Shown here: piece by piece, positions 9,363-17,582 of the stretch
Numbering within the stretch: position 1 is the first letter of the stretch
How the letters are laid out: each line of letters starts with the position of its first letter
Assembly: GCF_004792515.1 (NCBI RefSeq)
Contig: NZ_CP038865.1
Location: forward strand, 50,001 to 114,000
From: Vagococcus xieshaowenii
GTDB taxonomy: Bacteria > Bacillota > Bacilli > Lactobacillales > Vagococcaceae
Length of the DNA stretch: 64,000 bases
Direction: 5' to 3'
Notes under the pieces: generated by a model
Database searches by the model: none
Told to the model about the DNA's origin: nothing
The model's input: only the letters and a program-made list of their open reading frames with translations
Position numbers and translations under genes: made by a program

Positions 9363-10065
9363 ATGAATCTTCAAGCATAACTTTGGTAACGTGTGGATGA
9401 TCCGCAAGGTGGTCGATAATATCAATGGCTTTAATATTTGGCGCACATTCGAGCTCTAATAGTAATTTGTAGACCTTTTGATGATCTTCTTGGCAAATAT
9501 GATAGTTAACATTTCTAATTTCAATATTTTCTTTTTTTAGAAACGCAACGAGTTCATGTTTAACGGTGTCATCACCGGTATAATCAATTTCCAATATTTT
9601 TAATACGGGCACTCTGATGATACGTTCTAATACGGTTAAAACCAAAATAACAGCCATAAAGCCAATTAATGTGATAGCATAAAAACCTTCACCGGCAGCA
9701 ATGCCTAAGCAAGCCACAGCCCATATTGAAGCAGCAGTGGTCAGTCCTTTGACGGATGTTTTATTTACCATAATTGTACCAGCACCTAGAAAACCAATAC
9801 CACTAATTACCTGAGCAGTTAGTCGACCTTGGTTAAGGCTAAGAGAACCACTTAGACTGGGATTATTTTTGATATAGTCCACAGTTTCAAGGGCAATTTG
9901 TTCTTGGATAAGTGCAACGACACAAGCCCCAACTGCCACAAGGATATGTGTTCGCACGCCAGCCGGTCGATTTTTATATTCACGATCAAACCCGATGATT
10001 CCTGATAAAATAATAGCTAATAATAATCGTTTAGTAATTTCCAAATAATCCATAGTGACAAGCAT
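9361..10065 (-). CDS. MgtC/SapB-family membrane protein
   Basis: This 234-residue protein opens with the MgtC/SapB signature: hydrophobic helices and the conserved IGFDREYKNRPAGVRTH loop at about residues 22-38. Further helices follow at about 40-60, 85-105, 110-130 and 135-150, including LSGIGFLGAGTI. The C-terminal 80 residues form a soluble ACT-like alpha/beta domain. Family members are linked to magnesium homeostasis and acid or phosphate stress, and MgtC itself is not a transporter; the role here is inferred. The ATG at 10065 is preceded by AGAGGA with 8-base spacing, and a TATAAT-like hexamer lies about 45 bases upstream on the minus strand. It is monocistronic, bounded by terminators at 9311 and 10142. 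Confidence 0.85.
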   Translation of the reverse strand: MLVTMDYLEITKRLLLAIILSGIIGFDREYKNRPAGVRTHILVAVGACVVALIQEQIALETVDYIKNNPSLSGSLSLNQGRLTAQVISGIGFLGAGTIMVNKTSVKGLTTAASIWAVACLGIAAGEGFYAITLIGFMAVILVLTVLERIIRVPVLKILEIDYTGDDTVKHELVAFLKKENIEIRNVNYHICQEDHQKVYKLLLELECAPNIKAIDIIDHLADHPHVTKVMLEDS

Positions 10066-10141
10066 TTTTTTGATCCTCTCTTAATTAATAGATGTAGTTA
10101 TTATAACATCATAAAAAATAAAAAAACCAATTTAAGGTTCT

Positions 10142-10176
10142 AAAAAGAGCGCAACTATAATAGTTGCGCTCTTTTT
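10142..10176 (-). terminator. Terminator of the deoxyribosyltransferase gene
   Basis: Perfect 15-bp stem: 10142-10156 (AAAAAGAGCGCAACT) pairs with 10162-10176, with a 5-base loop. In the minus direction it follows the stop at 10193 and ends in a T-run. Confidence 0.85.
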
Positions 10177-10192
10177 AAAGGGTATTAAATAA

Positions 10193-10672
10193 TCAAATGT
10201 AATGTTTAAGCGCACCAATAAATGCCTCTTCTGTTGAGACAACTAATCCGTTTAATTTAATCAATCCGATAGTGTAAAGATTCGCATAAGGGAATTGTGA
10301 TTCTGCTACTTCTTGTAAGGCGGTGATTTTTTCTTGATTATCCGCCCCTTGTTGTCGGCTATCTGAAAATAAACCAATAATAGGAATGCCTGCTTGATAA
10401 GCAACGCCAATTTCTGAGGCAACGCCGACGTCAATGGTGGCACCGTCAAGTACGGCAATCATCACGTTACTTTTTAGTAACGCATCAGTGTCGTATTGGG
10501 CAATTTTCTTAGAATCAGCATATTGGCTTTTATCATTAATATCTCCTTGTTCTTGAGGCACATAGAAAGCTACGTCAGGATAATGTTGGCGTAATTGTTT
10601 AACTAAATAGTCATTGTATTGTCGCTCCATATTTGAAAAAAGGGGTGCTGCGTAATAAACAGATGTCGTCAT
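10193..10672 (-). CDS. Nucleoside 2-deoxyribosyltransferase family protein
   Basis: This 159-residue cytosolic enzyme would exchange the base of 2'-deoxyribonucleosides or hydrolyse the glycosidic bond (nucleotide salvage). The family pattern is visible: an N-terminal YYAAPLFS strand-loop, ALLKSNVMIAVLDGATIDVGVASEIG at the centre with the putative catalytic Glu in ASEIGVAY, and a C-terminal ANLYTIGLIKLNG strand. Length matches the family (about 150-165). ATG 10672 has AGGAG seven or so bases upstream. It is divergent from the wall hydrolase at 10826 and shares a 150-bp intergenic region with it. Substrate preference cannot be read from the sequence. Confidence 0.85.
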   Translation of the reverse strand: MTTSVYYAAPLFSNMERQYNDYLVKQLRQHYPDVAFYVPQEQGDINDKSQYADSKKIAQYDTDALLKSNVMIAVLDGATIDVGVASEIGVAYQAGIPIIGLFSDSRQQGADNQEKITALQEVAESQFPYANLYTIGLIKLNGLVVSTEEAFIGALKHYI

Positions 10673-10736
10673 AATATTTCACTCCTATTAAATTTTAGTA
10701 TCATTTACTATTAAGCTACACCATTTCGTAATATAT

Positions 10737-10780
10737 TGTAAAGTGTTTGTTACATTAAAACATCTAAATACTAGTATAAT
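10737..10780 (+). promoter_or_regulatory. WalR box and promoter of the 3D-domain hydrolase
   Basis: TGTAAA (10737-10742), five bases, TGTTAC (10748-10753) is an exact match to the WalR/YycF consensus TGTWAH-N5-TGTWAH. A TATAAT -10 lies at 10775-10780 with no good -35, which fits activator dependence: the WalR box sits where the -35 would be. walR and walK are encoded at 16868-19403 in this window. Confidence 0.75.
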
Positions 10781-10825
10781 AGAGAGTACGAATAACACGT
10801 ATGATAATGAAAGGTGTTGTATTAT

Positions 10826-12094
10826 TTGAAGATTAAGAAAGTTACACTTGCGATTACGCTGATGTCATTATTGACAAGTAGTTTTTCTTTTACAGTGAAT
10901 GCTGATACTATTTCAGACATTAAACAACAAGAAGAAGCAGCGCAAAGTAAAGCAGAACAGATTGATAACGATATTAATCAAACGCTAGCAGAAGTGAACG
11001 AGAAATATACGCTTTTAGCTAATTTAGATAAAAAAATTAAAAAGTCAGAAGCAACCATTAAAGAAACAGAAGTAAGCATTGAAAAAACAAAGGTTACGAT
11101 TGAAAAACGTAAAGATACTGCAGCTAAACGTTTTCAAACGATGCAATTAAATGGTAGCCAATTAGATTCTTTTGGTGCTATTTTATCGGCTTCAAACGTT
11201 TCAGACTTTTTATCACGATTATATGCAATATCGGTGATTCAAGGGGCTGAAAATTCTAAAGTATCGGCTTTAATTTCTGAGCAAGAAAAATTAGAAAGTT
11301 TAGAAAAAACCTTAGCAGATACGCAGACAGAATTACAAGAGCAACAAGCTTCTGTGAAAACAGAAAAACAAGAATTGGATCAAAAGGTTTCAAGCTTACA
11401 AGCAACCTATGAAGAAAATAAAGAGTTGTTGACACAATTAGCAACAAAACGCGCAGCAGCTGAAGCTGTCAAAAAAGCGGAAGAAGAAGCCGCTAAAAAA
11501 GCAGCTGCCGAAGCAAAAGCTAAAGAAGAAGCAAAAAAAGCAGCAGCTAAGCAAGCCGAAGCAGAGGTCGCTAAAAAATCAACTGAAAGTAGTCGTGTCA
11601 CTGAATCACAAAGCACGTCATCACAAGCGTCTAGTTCAGAGTCATCAAATGTTACAACGCAAGCGCCAAAAGAGCCAAGCAGTGACAAAGAGACATCAAA
11701 TACGACAGACACCGCACCACAACAAGAATCATCAAAAGAACCAGAAGTATCAAAACCAGAACCTCAACCTGATCCAGAACCTCAACCAGAACCAGAAAAA
11801 CCATCTGTTTCTCAAGGGATTGCTGGACAAGCAACCGCGTATTTGGCAACGGGTAATTTAACAGCAACAGGAACAGTACCAACTCCTGGTAGAACCATTG
11901 CAGTTGATCCAAGTACGATTCCATTAGGCTCACTGGTTCAAATCACTGTGCCAAGTATGCCGCAATATAATGGAGTTTACCGAGCTGAAGATACAGGTGG
12001 CGCTGTTCACGGGAATATTATTGATATCTTCTTCTCAAATGAGGCGGATGCCATTCATTTTGGACGTCGCGCTATTTATTTCACGGTTATGTAA
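10826..12094 (+). CDS. Secreted coiled-coil protein with C-terminal 3D domain (peptidoglycan hydrolase)
   Basis: About 422 residues. I start it at TTG 10826 because AAAGGTG (10810-10816) is correctly spaced there and because it yields a clean signal peptide (MKIKKVTLAITLMSLLTSSF, cleavage near VNA-DT). Residues 25-245 form a long PcsB-like coiled coil, then an Ala/Lys/Glu stretch, a Ser/Thr-rich linker, and a Pro/Glu spacer (PEPQPDPEPQPEP). The last 90 residues are a 3D (Asp-Asp-Asp) double-psi-beta-barrel: GQATAYL, AVDPSTIPLGS, RAEDTGGAVHGNIIDIFF. Related YocH/Rpf-like proteins act as lytic transglycosylases in the wall. The WalR box upstream makes it a probable WalRK-regulon member. It is monocistronic, with a terminator at 12134. 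Confidence 0.88.
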   Translation: MKIKKVTLAITLMSLLTSSFSFTVNADTISDIKQQEEAAQSKAEQIDNDINQTLAEVNEKYTLLANLDKKIKKSEATIKETEVSIEKTKVTIEKRKDTAAKRFQTMQLNGSQLDSFGAILSASNVSDFLSRLYAISVIQGAENSKVSALISEQEKLESLEKTLADTQTELQEQQASVKTEKQELDQKVSSLQATYEENKELLTQLATKRAAAEAVKKAEEEAAKKAAAEAKAKEEAKKAAAKQAEAEVAKKSTESSRVTESQSTSSQASSSESSNVTTQAPKEPSSDKETSNTTDTAPQQESSKEPEVSKPEPQPDPEPQPEPEKPSVSQGIAGQATAYLATGNLTATGTVPTPGRTIAVDPSTIPLGSLVQITVPSMPQYNGVYRAEDTGGAVHGNIIDIFFSNEADAIHFGRRAIYFTVM

Positions 12095-12133
12095 GACATG
12101 ATGGTGTGATAAAATCGTTTATTTTCAAGAATT

Positions 12134-12171
12134 AAGGAGCCATGACAAACTTTTGTCATGGCTCCTTTTTA
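12134..12171 (+). terminator. Terminator after the 3D-domain hydrolase
   Basis: A 16-bp stem (12134-12149, AAGGAGCCATGACAAA, pairing with 12152-12167) is followed by Ts. Its sequence resembles the terminator at 61882-61917. Confidence 0.9.
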
Positions 12172-12231
12172 ATTTGACAGGTTGCTAAGTAATCGATAGA
12201 CTGAAGATAATATGTATAAAAAGGAGATTAA

Positions 12232-12804
12232 ATGATGATTAGACGAGCAACGTTATCGGATAGGGACCAAATCATTCCCTTGATTATGGTAATATTAAAA
12301 GATATGGAACTTCCTTTTTTAGATAAATATGGGGAACAAACGACGATCGAATTGTTGAAAAAAGGATTTGAAACGCAAGATTATCGTTATAGTTATCATC
12401 GCGCGATAGTCGCTGAAGAAGACAAAGAAGTCGTTGGGGTTGCTTTTGGTTACCGTGATATAGAAGAAAACTGTATTGATCGTCCGTTAGAAGCCTTTTT
12501 TGAAGCCTTTGGAATTGAATCTGAGGATAAATTATTTGTTGACTCTGAAGTAGGAAAGAATGAGTGGTATTTAGATACTATTTCTGTCAGAGATGATCAA
12601 CGTGGTAAAGGGATTGGTTCCCAGCTGCTAGCCGCGTTACCTGATTTTTGTGATTATCCGGTGATTGGCTTGAATGTTGATTTACAAAATCCAAAAGCTG
12701 AAAAATTATATGAAAAAATGGGATTTAAAACTGTGGGTGAGATGACATTAAGTGGTCATTTATACCATCATATGCAAAAAAAGATTGGAACTAAGACAAA
12801 TTAA
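12232..12804 (+). CDS. GNAT-family N-acetyltransferase
   Basis: A 190-residue Gcn5-related acetyltransferase; the acceptor is unknown. It opens with the typical MIRRATLSDRDQI strand-helix. The acetyl-CoA pyrophosphate loop is RDDQRGKGIGSQLL at about 122-135, followed by NPKAEKLYEKMGFK, the usual C-terminal motif. An insert at about 75-105 (DIEENCIDRPLEAFFEAFG) makes it longer than the minimal fold. There are two adjacent ATGs (12232 and 12235) after AAGGAG at 12221-12226; either may be used. The stop codon lies in the loop of the terminator. Confidence 0.85.
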   Translation: MMIRRATLSDRDQIIPLIMVILKDMELPFLDKYGEQTTIELLKKGFETQDYRYSYHRAIVAEEDKEVVGVAFGYRDIEENCIDRPLEAFFEAFGIESEDKLFVDSEVGKNEWYLDTISVRDDQRGKGIGSQLLAALPDFCDYPVIGLNVDLQNPKAEKLYEKMGFKTVGEMTLSGHLYHHMQKKIGTKTN

Positions 12805-12826
12805 TGTCTTAGTTCCAATCTTTTTT
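12781..12826. terminator. Bidirectional terminator embedded in the 3' end of the GNAT gene
   Basis: 12781-12798 (AAGATTGGAACTAAGACA) pairs perfectly with 12805-12822 around a 6-base loop that contains the TAA stop, followed by TTTTTT. The left arm is coding sequence. It also serves the convergent gene at 12846. Confidence 0.9.
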
Positions 12827-12845
12827 GATAAAGGCATCCGCAGTA

Positions 12846-13271
12846 TTAGTAGCTAATAATCATTTCATCTTCTTCGTTGATGACGCCTTTGATTTCAATC
12901 ATCAATTTATGGGGTAAACAAATACTAACTTGTCCGGGCTTTTCAATCCAGCCAGTTTTAACGGCTATTTGATCTGGGCTATTGTCTTCACGTACACGAA
13001 TACGTGTACCGTCTACTTCTATAATATTATATTGTTTATCAGTTGGATGATAAGTCTTCTCCTGATGAGGTGTATCTTTTGATAAGGTAAAGCGATCGAC
13101 TTCCTTGCCGTTAATAGTAATAATGGCTTCAGTTTGTCCGTCTGTATAATCTTTGTCGTTCGTTGTATAAGCAAAGACCACCATTGGGACAAAAGACAGA
13201 ATAATTAATAGTCCGATTATAATTCCATCCATGTAACGATATTGTTTTTTTAATTCATTCCATAGTGACAT
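12846..13271 (-). CDS. Membrane-anchored NusG domain II-like (DUF1312) protein
   Basis: A 141-residue protein with one N-terminal membrane segment (about residues 14-35, MDGIIIGLLIILSFVPMVVF) and an extracytoplasmic beta domain. The pattern AIITINGKEVDRFTL, then YNIIEVDGTRIRVRED, then GWIEKPGQVSICLPHKLMIEIKG is typical of the NusG-domain-II-like family of Firmicutes. There it is often near flavin or isoprenoid genes; function is unknown, and it is not the transcription factor NusG. The start at 13271 has AAAGGAGGAAAC upstream. The gene stands alone. Confidence 0.8.
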   Translation of the reverse strand: MSLWNELKKQYRYMDGIIIGLLIILSFVPMVVFAYTTNDKDYTDGQTEAIITINGKEVDRFTLSKDTPHQEKTYHPTDKQYNIIEVDGTRIRVREDNSPDQIAVKTGWIEKPGQVSICLPHKLMIEIKGVINEEDEMIISY

Positions 13272-13454
13272 GTTGTTTCCTCCTTTGTCCCAATACTTAT
13301 TTATTTATTATACCTCAAAATCCACAAAAAAATAATGAAAGATGGAAAATGTTAATTAAAGTTTGTGAAAAAACAGTCAAGCATATTCATTTACATTCCT
13401 TTTTTTCTATTTTATCATGGCAAATGATATGGTTAAAAAGGAAGGAAGCGTTGT

Positions 13455-14420
13455 ATGAATTATCAAGTATTGTTGTACTACCAATATGTTACAATTGAAA
13501 ACCCAGAAGAATTTGCAAAGCAACATTTAGAGTTATGTAAATCATTAAATTTAAAAGGTCGTATTTTGGTCGCAGGTGAAGGAATTAACGGAACAGTCTC
13601 TGGTTTAGTGGCTGATACTGAGAAGTATATGGAATTAATGCATGCAGATCCTCGCTTTAAAGAAACGTTATTTAAAGTTGATCCAGCCGAACAACATGCA
13701 TTCAAAAAAATGCACGTTCGTCCTCGTGAAGAAATCGTTTCATTAAAACTTGAAGACGATGTGAACCCCCATGAATTAACAGGGGCATATTTATCTCCTC
13801 AAGAATTCCGTGAGGCTATTTTAGATGAGAATACGGTTGTTATTGATGCACGAAATGATTATGAATATGATTTAGGTCATTTCCGTGGTGCTGTTCGTCC
13901 GGATATTCGTAACTTTAGAGACTTACCTCAATGGATTCGTGATAACAAAGAACAATTCATGGATAAACGTGTGGTAACGTATTGTACAGGTGGTATTCGT
14001 TGTGAGAAATTCTCAGGTTGGTTAGTTCGCGAAGGATTCAAAGATGTTGGTCAATTAAAAGATGGTATTGTGACATATGGTCGTGATCCAGAAGTTCAAG
14101 GTGATTTATGGGATGGCGCGATGTACGTGTTTGATGAGCGTATTTCGGTACCAGTTAACCGTGTAAGTCCAACCATTATCGCAAAAGATTGGTTCGACGG
14201 AGAGCCATGTGAGCGCTACGTGAACTGCGCAAATCCAGCATGTAACCGCCAAATCATTACATCAGAAGAAAATGAAGATAAATACGTACGTGGTTGTTGT
14301 GAAGAGTGTCGTAACCACCCACGTAACCGTTACGTAAAAGAAAATAACTTAACAACTGAAGAATGGGCAGCTCGCTTAGCAGCAATCGGCGAAAGCTTAC
14401 GTCCTGAAACAGTCGCTTAA
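13455..14420 (+). CDS. trhO: tRNA uridine(34) hydroxylase TrhO (rhodanese family)
   Basis: 321 residues, the usual length for TrhO/YceA. The family makes 5-hydroxyuridine at the tRNA wobble position using oxygen. The N-terminal ferredoxin-like domain (1-105) is followed by a rhodanese domain with [17 protein letters not shown] and the catalytic loop [17 protein letters not shown] (Cys near 180). A C-terminal Cys-rich zinc-binding region has [10 protein letters not shown] and [17 protein letters not shown] 13455 follows GGAAGG with normal spacing. It is monocistronic with a strong terminator. Confidence 0.95.
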   Translation: MNYQVLLYYQYVTIENPEEFAKQHLELCKSLNLKGRILVAGEGINGTVSGLVADTEKYMELMHADPRFKETLFKVDPAEQHAFKKMHVRPREEIVSLKLEDDVNPHELTGAYLSPQEFREAILDENTVVIDARNDYEYDLGHFRGAVRPDIRNFRDLPQWIRDNKEQFMDKRVVTYCTGGIRCEKFSGWLVREGFKDVGQLKDGIVTYGRDPEVQGDLWDGAMYVFDERISVPVNRVSPTIIAKDWFDGEPCERYVNCANPACNRQIITSEENEDKYVRGCCEECRNHPRNRYVKENNLTTEEWAARLAAIGESLRPETVA

Positions 14421-14433
14421 TTTTAAAACAATC

Positions 14434-14479
14434 AAAAAAGCATTCGATCGTGTCGATTAGGACGATTGAATGCTTTTTT
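14434..14479 (+). terminator. Terminator after trhO
   Basis: Arms 14434-14451 (AAAAAAGCATTCGATCGT) and 14462-14479 are complementary over 18 bp with one mismatch, then end in TTTTTT. Confidence 0.9.
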
Positions 14480-14584
14480 GCGAGAGAAAATAACAATAAA
14501 CAGTTTTTGTTTCTTATGAAGCGATCAGAAGGCGAAATAAAAAGAGGCAATCTTTCATCAAATAAGTCTAAACAGAACAAATGT

Positions 14585-14613
14585 TTGACATTTACTCAGA
14601 TTACACGTAAAAT
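14585..14613 (+). promoter_or_regulatory. Sigma-A promoter of helD
   Basis: TTGACA (14585-14590), 17 bases, TAAAAT (14608-14613). It lies 35 bases upstream of the helD start codon and its AGGAGGAG site at 14633-14640. Confidence 0.75.
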
Positions 14614-14647
14614 TATTTGTCACGAATGAACTAGGAGGAGTTTTAAT

Positions 14648-16795
14648 TTGAAAAATAACGAATGGCAACTAGAACAAGATTACTTAGATTTTGTTTATGG
14701 AAAACTGTTGGAAACTCAAAAACAAGTTATATCAGAATCAGATGAAACAAACGAAAATTCAAAAGATTTCATTAAACGTTTATCAGATGACTTACGTTTT
14801 AATAACGACTCTGTTGCAGATAATTTTGAATCATTAATTGAAGTTGAACAAAAAAATCAAGAATTGGCTCAACTTAACTATAAACGTGGTTGGTTAGAAC
14901 GACAAAAAAATAATATTGCGCAATTATTAGAAGTACCTTACTTTGCGAAGTTAGACGTCCAGTATCCAGAAGAAACGGAAGTAGAACAGTTTTATATTGG
15001 AGTGGCGGGCTTCACAGATGAGGAGCACGAACAATATATTTATGATTGGCGTTCACCGATTGCAAATTTATATTATGCTAATAATATAGGAACTACTAGT
15101 TATGAAGCACCCATGGGAGAAGTAGCAGTAGATTTAAAAAATCGTCGTCAGATGAAAGTAGAACGTAATAAATTAATTGATTTCTTCGATACGACTACCG
15201 CGATTGAAGACCCGATGTTATTACAAGTGTTAAATGAAGAATCAAGTGCAAAGCTACAAGATATTACCAGTACGATTCAAAAGGAACAAAATGAAATCAT
15301 TCGTGATACAAAGAGTGATGTCTTATTAGTCGAAGGAATTGCCGGAAGTGGGAAAACTTCGACCATCTTACAACGTATCGCCTTTTTACTTTATCGTTTC
15401 CGTGATGATTTATTACCGGAGCAAGTGTTATTATTATCACCAAACCCAATGTTTAGTAAGTATATTGAAGAAGTTTTACCAAGTTTAGGTGAGAAAAACC
15501 CACGCCAGATGACGTATCGTGATTTAATCAAAAATCAAGGACGTACATTAAATATTGAAAATATGGAAGAACAACTACAAAGCCATAAACGTACCAATAG
15601 TCTAGAAAACATGAAAAAGATCGAAGCACATGTGGCGGCTTTATCAGTTGAAGATTTGGTGTTCAAAGATTTAATGCGTGAAAATGATGTAGTTTTATCT
15701 AAACGTTGGATGAAAGAAATGTTGATGGCATTGCCAGAAGAAACTGCTATGTATCGTAAACTGGAATACTTACGTGAACAACTAAGTGAGTACGTACAAA
15801 CATATATCGCAGAAGAAAGTCGTAAACCTTACTGGCGTGATGAAGTCCAAAATATGTCTAATGAAGAATACAAAATGTTATTCCCTAAAGGTATGAAAGG
15901 GAATGAAGATGATAATATAGAAAAAATTGCGTTTAAAGTGTTAACCAAACGTTTCCAAAAAGTCCGTGGTCGTATTAATCGTTATGAATGGTTAGATGTT
16001 GAATCGCATTATGAACGTGCAACGGGTGAGTTTTTAGAAGCGCCGTTATCACTTGATCAAGCCACAGAGTATGCGTATTTAAGCCACTTATTGTTACGTA
16101 AACGAGATGAGCGTCGTGTGAAATATATGATCATTGATGAAGTCCAAGATTATAGTGAAGCCCAACTGTATTATTTATCACAATTGTTCCATCAAGCGAA
16201 CTTTACTTTGGTAGGGGATGGGTTACAGTCAATTTTCCGTCAAGGAACACAATTCAATCGGATTCAAGAAATTTTTGAAGCAACGGGTCATAATGTGACA
16301 TTACGTGAGCTAAAAAAATCTTACCGTTCAAGTGGTCCAATTAGTCACTTTATGAAGCATTTAGCAGGTGGAGAGGCAAGTGGGATTGAAGTAATCGATC
16401 GTCCAGGGAAAGAGCCTGTTCAACAAGGATTTGAAAATGAAGCAGCTTACATAGCGTATTTAGATGAGATGGTGGCTAGCCGTCAAGCAAATTATCGTCA
16501 AGTTATCTTGACCAAAGACAGTGAAGAAGCTATTAAATTATCGCGAGCGTTAGCTGATAAAAATGAAAGTCGTTTAGTGGCTGATGGTGAAAGCATGAGT
16601 TTTTCTACTAAAACATTAATTATGCCCGTTCATTTGGCTAAAGGCTTAGAGTTTGACCGTGTCATTGTTCATGATGTGTCAGCGACACATTATCAGACAC
16701 AACGTGACTTAAATATTTTATACACAGCAAGCTCTCGTGCAATGCATGAATTGTACTTACCATATATTAAAGAGCCCTCAACATTCCTTGTGTAG
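14648..16795 (+). CDS. helD: HelD-like RNA polymerase-recycling helicase (UvrD/Rep superfamily 1)
   Basis: A 715-residue ATP-dependent SF1 protein of the HelD type, which removes stalled or post-termination RNA polymerase. The first 190 residues form the coiled-coil/secondary-channel arm. Walker A is EGIAGSGKTS (about 229-238), Walker B MIIDEVQDYS (about 494-503), followed by TLVGDGLQSIFRQG, motif IV KKSYRSSGPI, motif V HLAKGLEFDRVIVHD and motif VI LYTASSRAMHELYL. Start is TTG 14648, fixed by the 8-base AGGAGGAG. It lies directly upstream of walR, with a TATAAT at 16825 between them. Confidence 0.93.
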   Translation: MKNNEWQLEQDYLDFVYGKLLETQKQVISESDETNENSKDFIKRLSDDLRFNNDSVADNFESLIEVEQKNQELAQLNYKRGWLERQKNNIAQLLEVPYFAKLDVQYPEETEVEQFYIGVAGFTDEEHEQYIYDWRSPIANLYYANNIGTTSYEAPMGEVAVDLKNRRQMKVERNKLIDFFDTTTAIEDPMLLQVLNEESSAKLQDITSTIQKEQNEIIRDTKSDVLLVEGIAGSGKTSTILQRIAFLLYRFRDDLLPEQVLLLSPNPMFSKYIEEVLPSLGEKNPRQMTYRDLIKNQGRTLNIENMEEQLQSHKRTNSLENMKKIEAHVAALSVEDLVFKDLMRENDVVLSKRWMKEMLMALPEETAMYRKLEYLREQLSEYVQTYIAEESRKPYWRDEVQNMSNEEYKMLFPKGMKGNEDDNIEKIAFKVLTKRFQKVRGRINRYEWLDVESHYERATGEFLEAPLSLDQATEYAYLSHLLLRKRDERRVKYMIIDEVQDYSEAQLYYLSQLFHQANFTLVGDGLQSIFRQGTQFNRIQEIFEATGHNVTLRELKKSYRSSGPISHFMKHLAGGEASGIEVIDRPGKEPVQQGFENEAAYIAYLDEMVASRQANYRQVILTKDSEEAIKLSRALADKNESRLVADGESMSFSTKTLIMPVHLAKGLEFDRVIVHDVSATHYQTQRDLNILYTASSRAMHELYLPYIKEPSTFLV

Positions 16796-16867
16796 AATTA
16801 TTTTTAAGTTGAAGCGAAATAGGGTATAATGGTTAGGAAAGCCTTGTTAAAGAAGGAGGTTCTATTA

Positions 16868-17572
16868 ATGAAAAAGATTCTAGTAGTCGATGATGAAAAA
16901 CCGATTTCGGATATTGTGAAGTTTAATTTAACAAAAGAAGGATATGAGGTTTACACCGCTTACGATGGAGAAGAAGCTCTTGAGCGTGTAGAAGAAGTTG
17001 AGCCAGATTTAATCTTGCTTGATTTAATGCTACCCAAAAAAGATGGGCTAGAAGTATGCCGTGAAGTACGTAAAAATCATGACATGCCAATCATTATGGT
17101 AACAGCAAAAGATTCAGAAATTGATAAGGTCTTGGGGTTAGAACTAGGAGCGGATGATTATGTGACAAAGCCGTTTTCTAATCGTGAATTAGCTGCGCGT
17201 GTGAAGGCCAATCTACGTCGTCAAGGTACAACAAGTGCTAAGGAAGAAGAAGACGAATCCAATGAATTAGAAATTGGTGATTTAACCATCCATCCAGAAG
17301 CATACATGGTGTCTAAACGTGGTGAAAAAATTGAATTAACACATCGTGAATTCGAATTACTACATTATTTGGCTAAACATATTGGTCAAGTGATGACCCG
17401 TGAGCACTTGTTACAAACAGTATGGGGTTATGATTACTTTGGTGACGTTCGTACAGTTGATGTAACGGTTCGTCGTTTACGTGAAAAAATTGAAGATAGT
17501 CCCAGTCATCCAACGTGGTTAATTACACGTCGAGGCGTCGGCTATTATTTAAGAAATCCAGAACAAGACTAG
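16868..17572 (+). CDS. walR: Response regulator WalR (YycF), OmpR family
   Basis: 234 residues. It controls cell-wall hydrolase genes together with WalK and is usually essential in Firmicutes. The receiver domain has DDE (8-10), phosphoacceptor Asp52 in [11 protein letters not shown], Thr in VTAKDS and Lys in [10 protein letters not shown]. The winged-helix DNA-binding domain (about 130-232) ends [13 protein letters not shown] and RGVGYYL. I choose ATG 16868 over earlier in-frame starts because AAGGAGG (16854-16860) is correctly placed and [10 protein letters not shown] is the conserved N-terminus. A TATAAT at 16825-16830 is a likely -10. It is the first gene of a walR-walK-yycH-yycI-walJ operon; 10 bases separate it from walK. 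Confidence 0.97.
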   Translation: MKKILVVDDEKPISDIVKFNLTKEGYEVYTAYDGEEALERVEEVEPDLILLDLMLPKKDGLEVCREVRKNHDMPIIMVTAKDSEIDKVLGLELGADDYVTKPFSNRELAARVKANLRRQGTTSAKEEEDESNELEIGDLTIHPEAYMVSKRGEKIELTHREFELLHYLAKHIGQVMTREHLLQTVWGYDYFGDVRTVDVTVRRLREKIEDSPSHPTWLITRRGVGYYLRNPEQD

Positions 17573-17582
17573 GAGTTAAGAA

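Noticed and set aside
13265-13498. 77-codon plus-strand frame overlapping the start of trhO
   Set aside because: Poor composition, no proper ribosome binding site, overlaps the trhO start in another frame.
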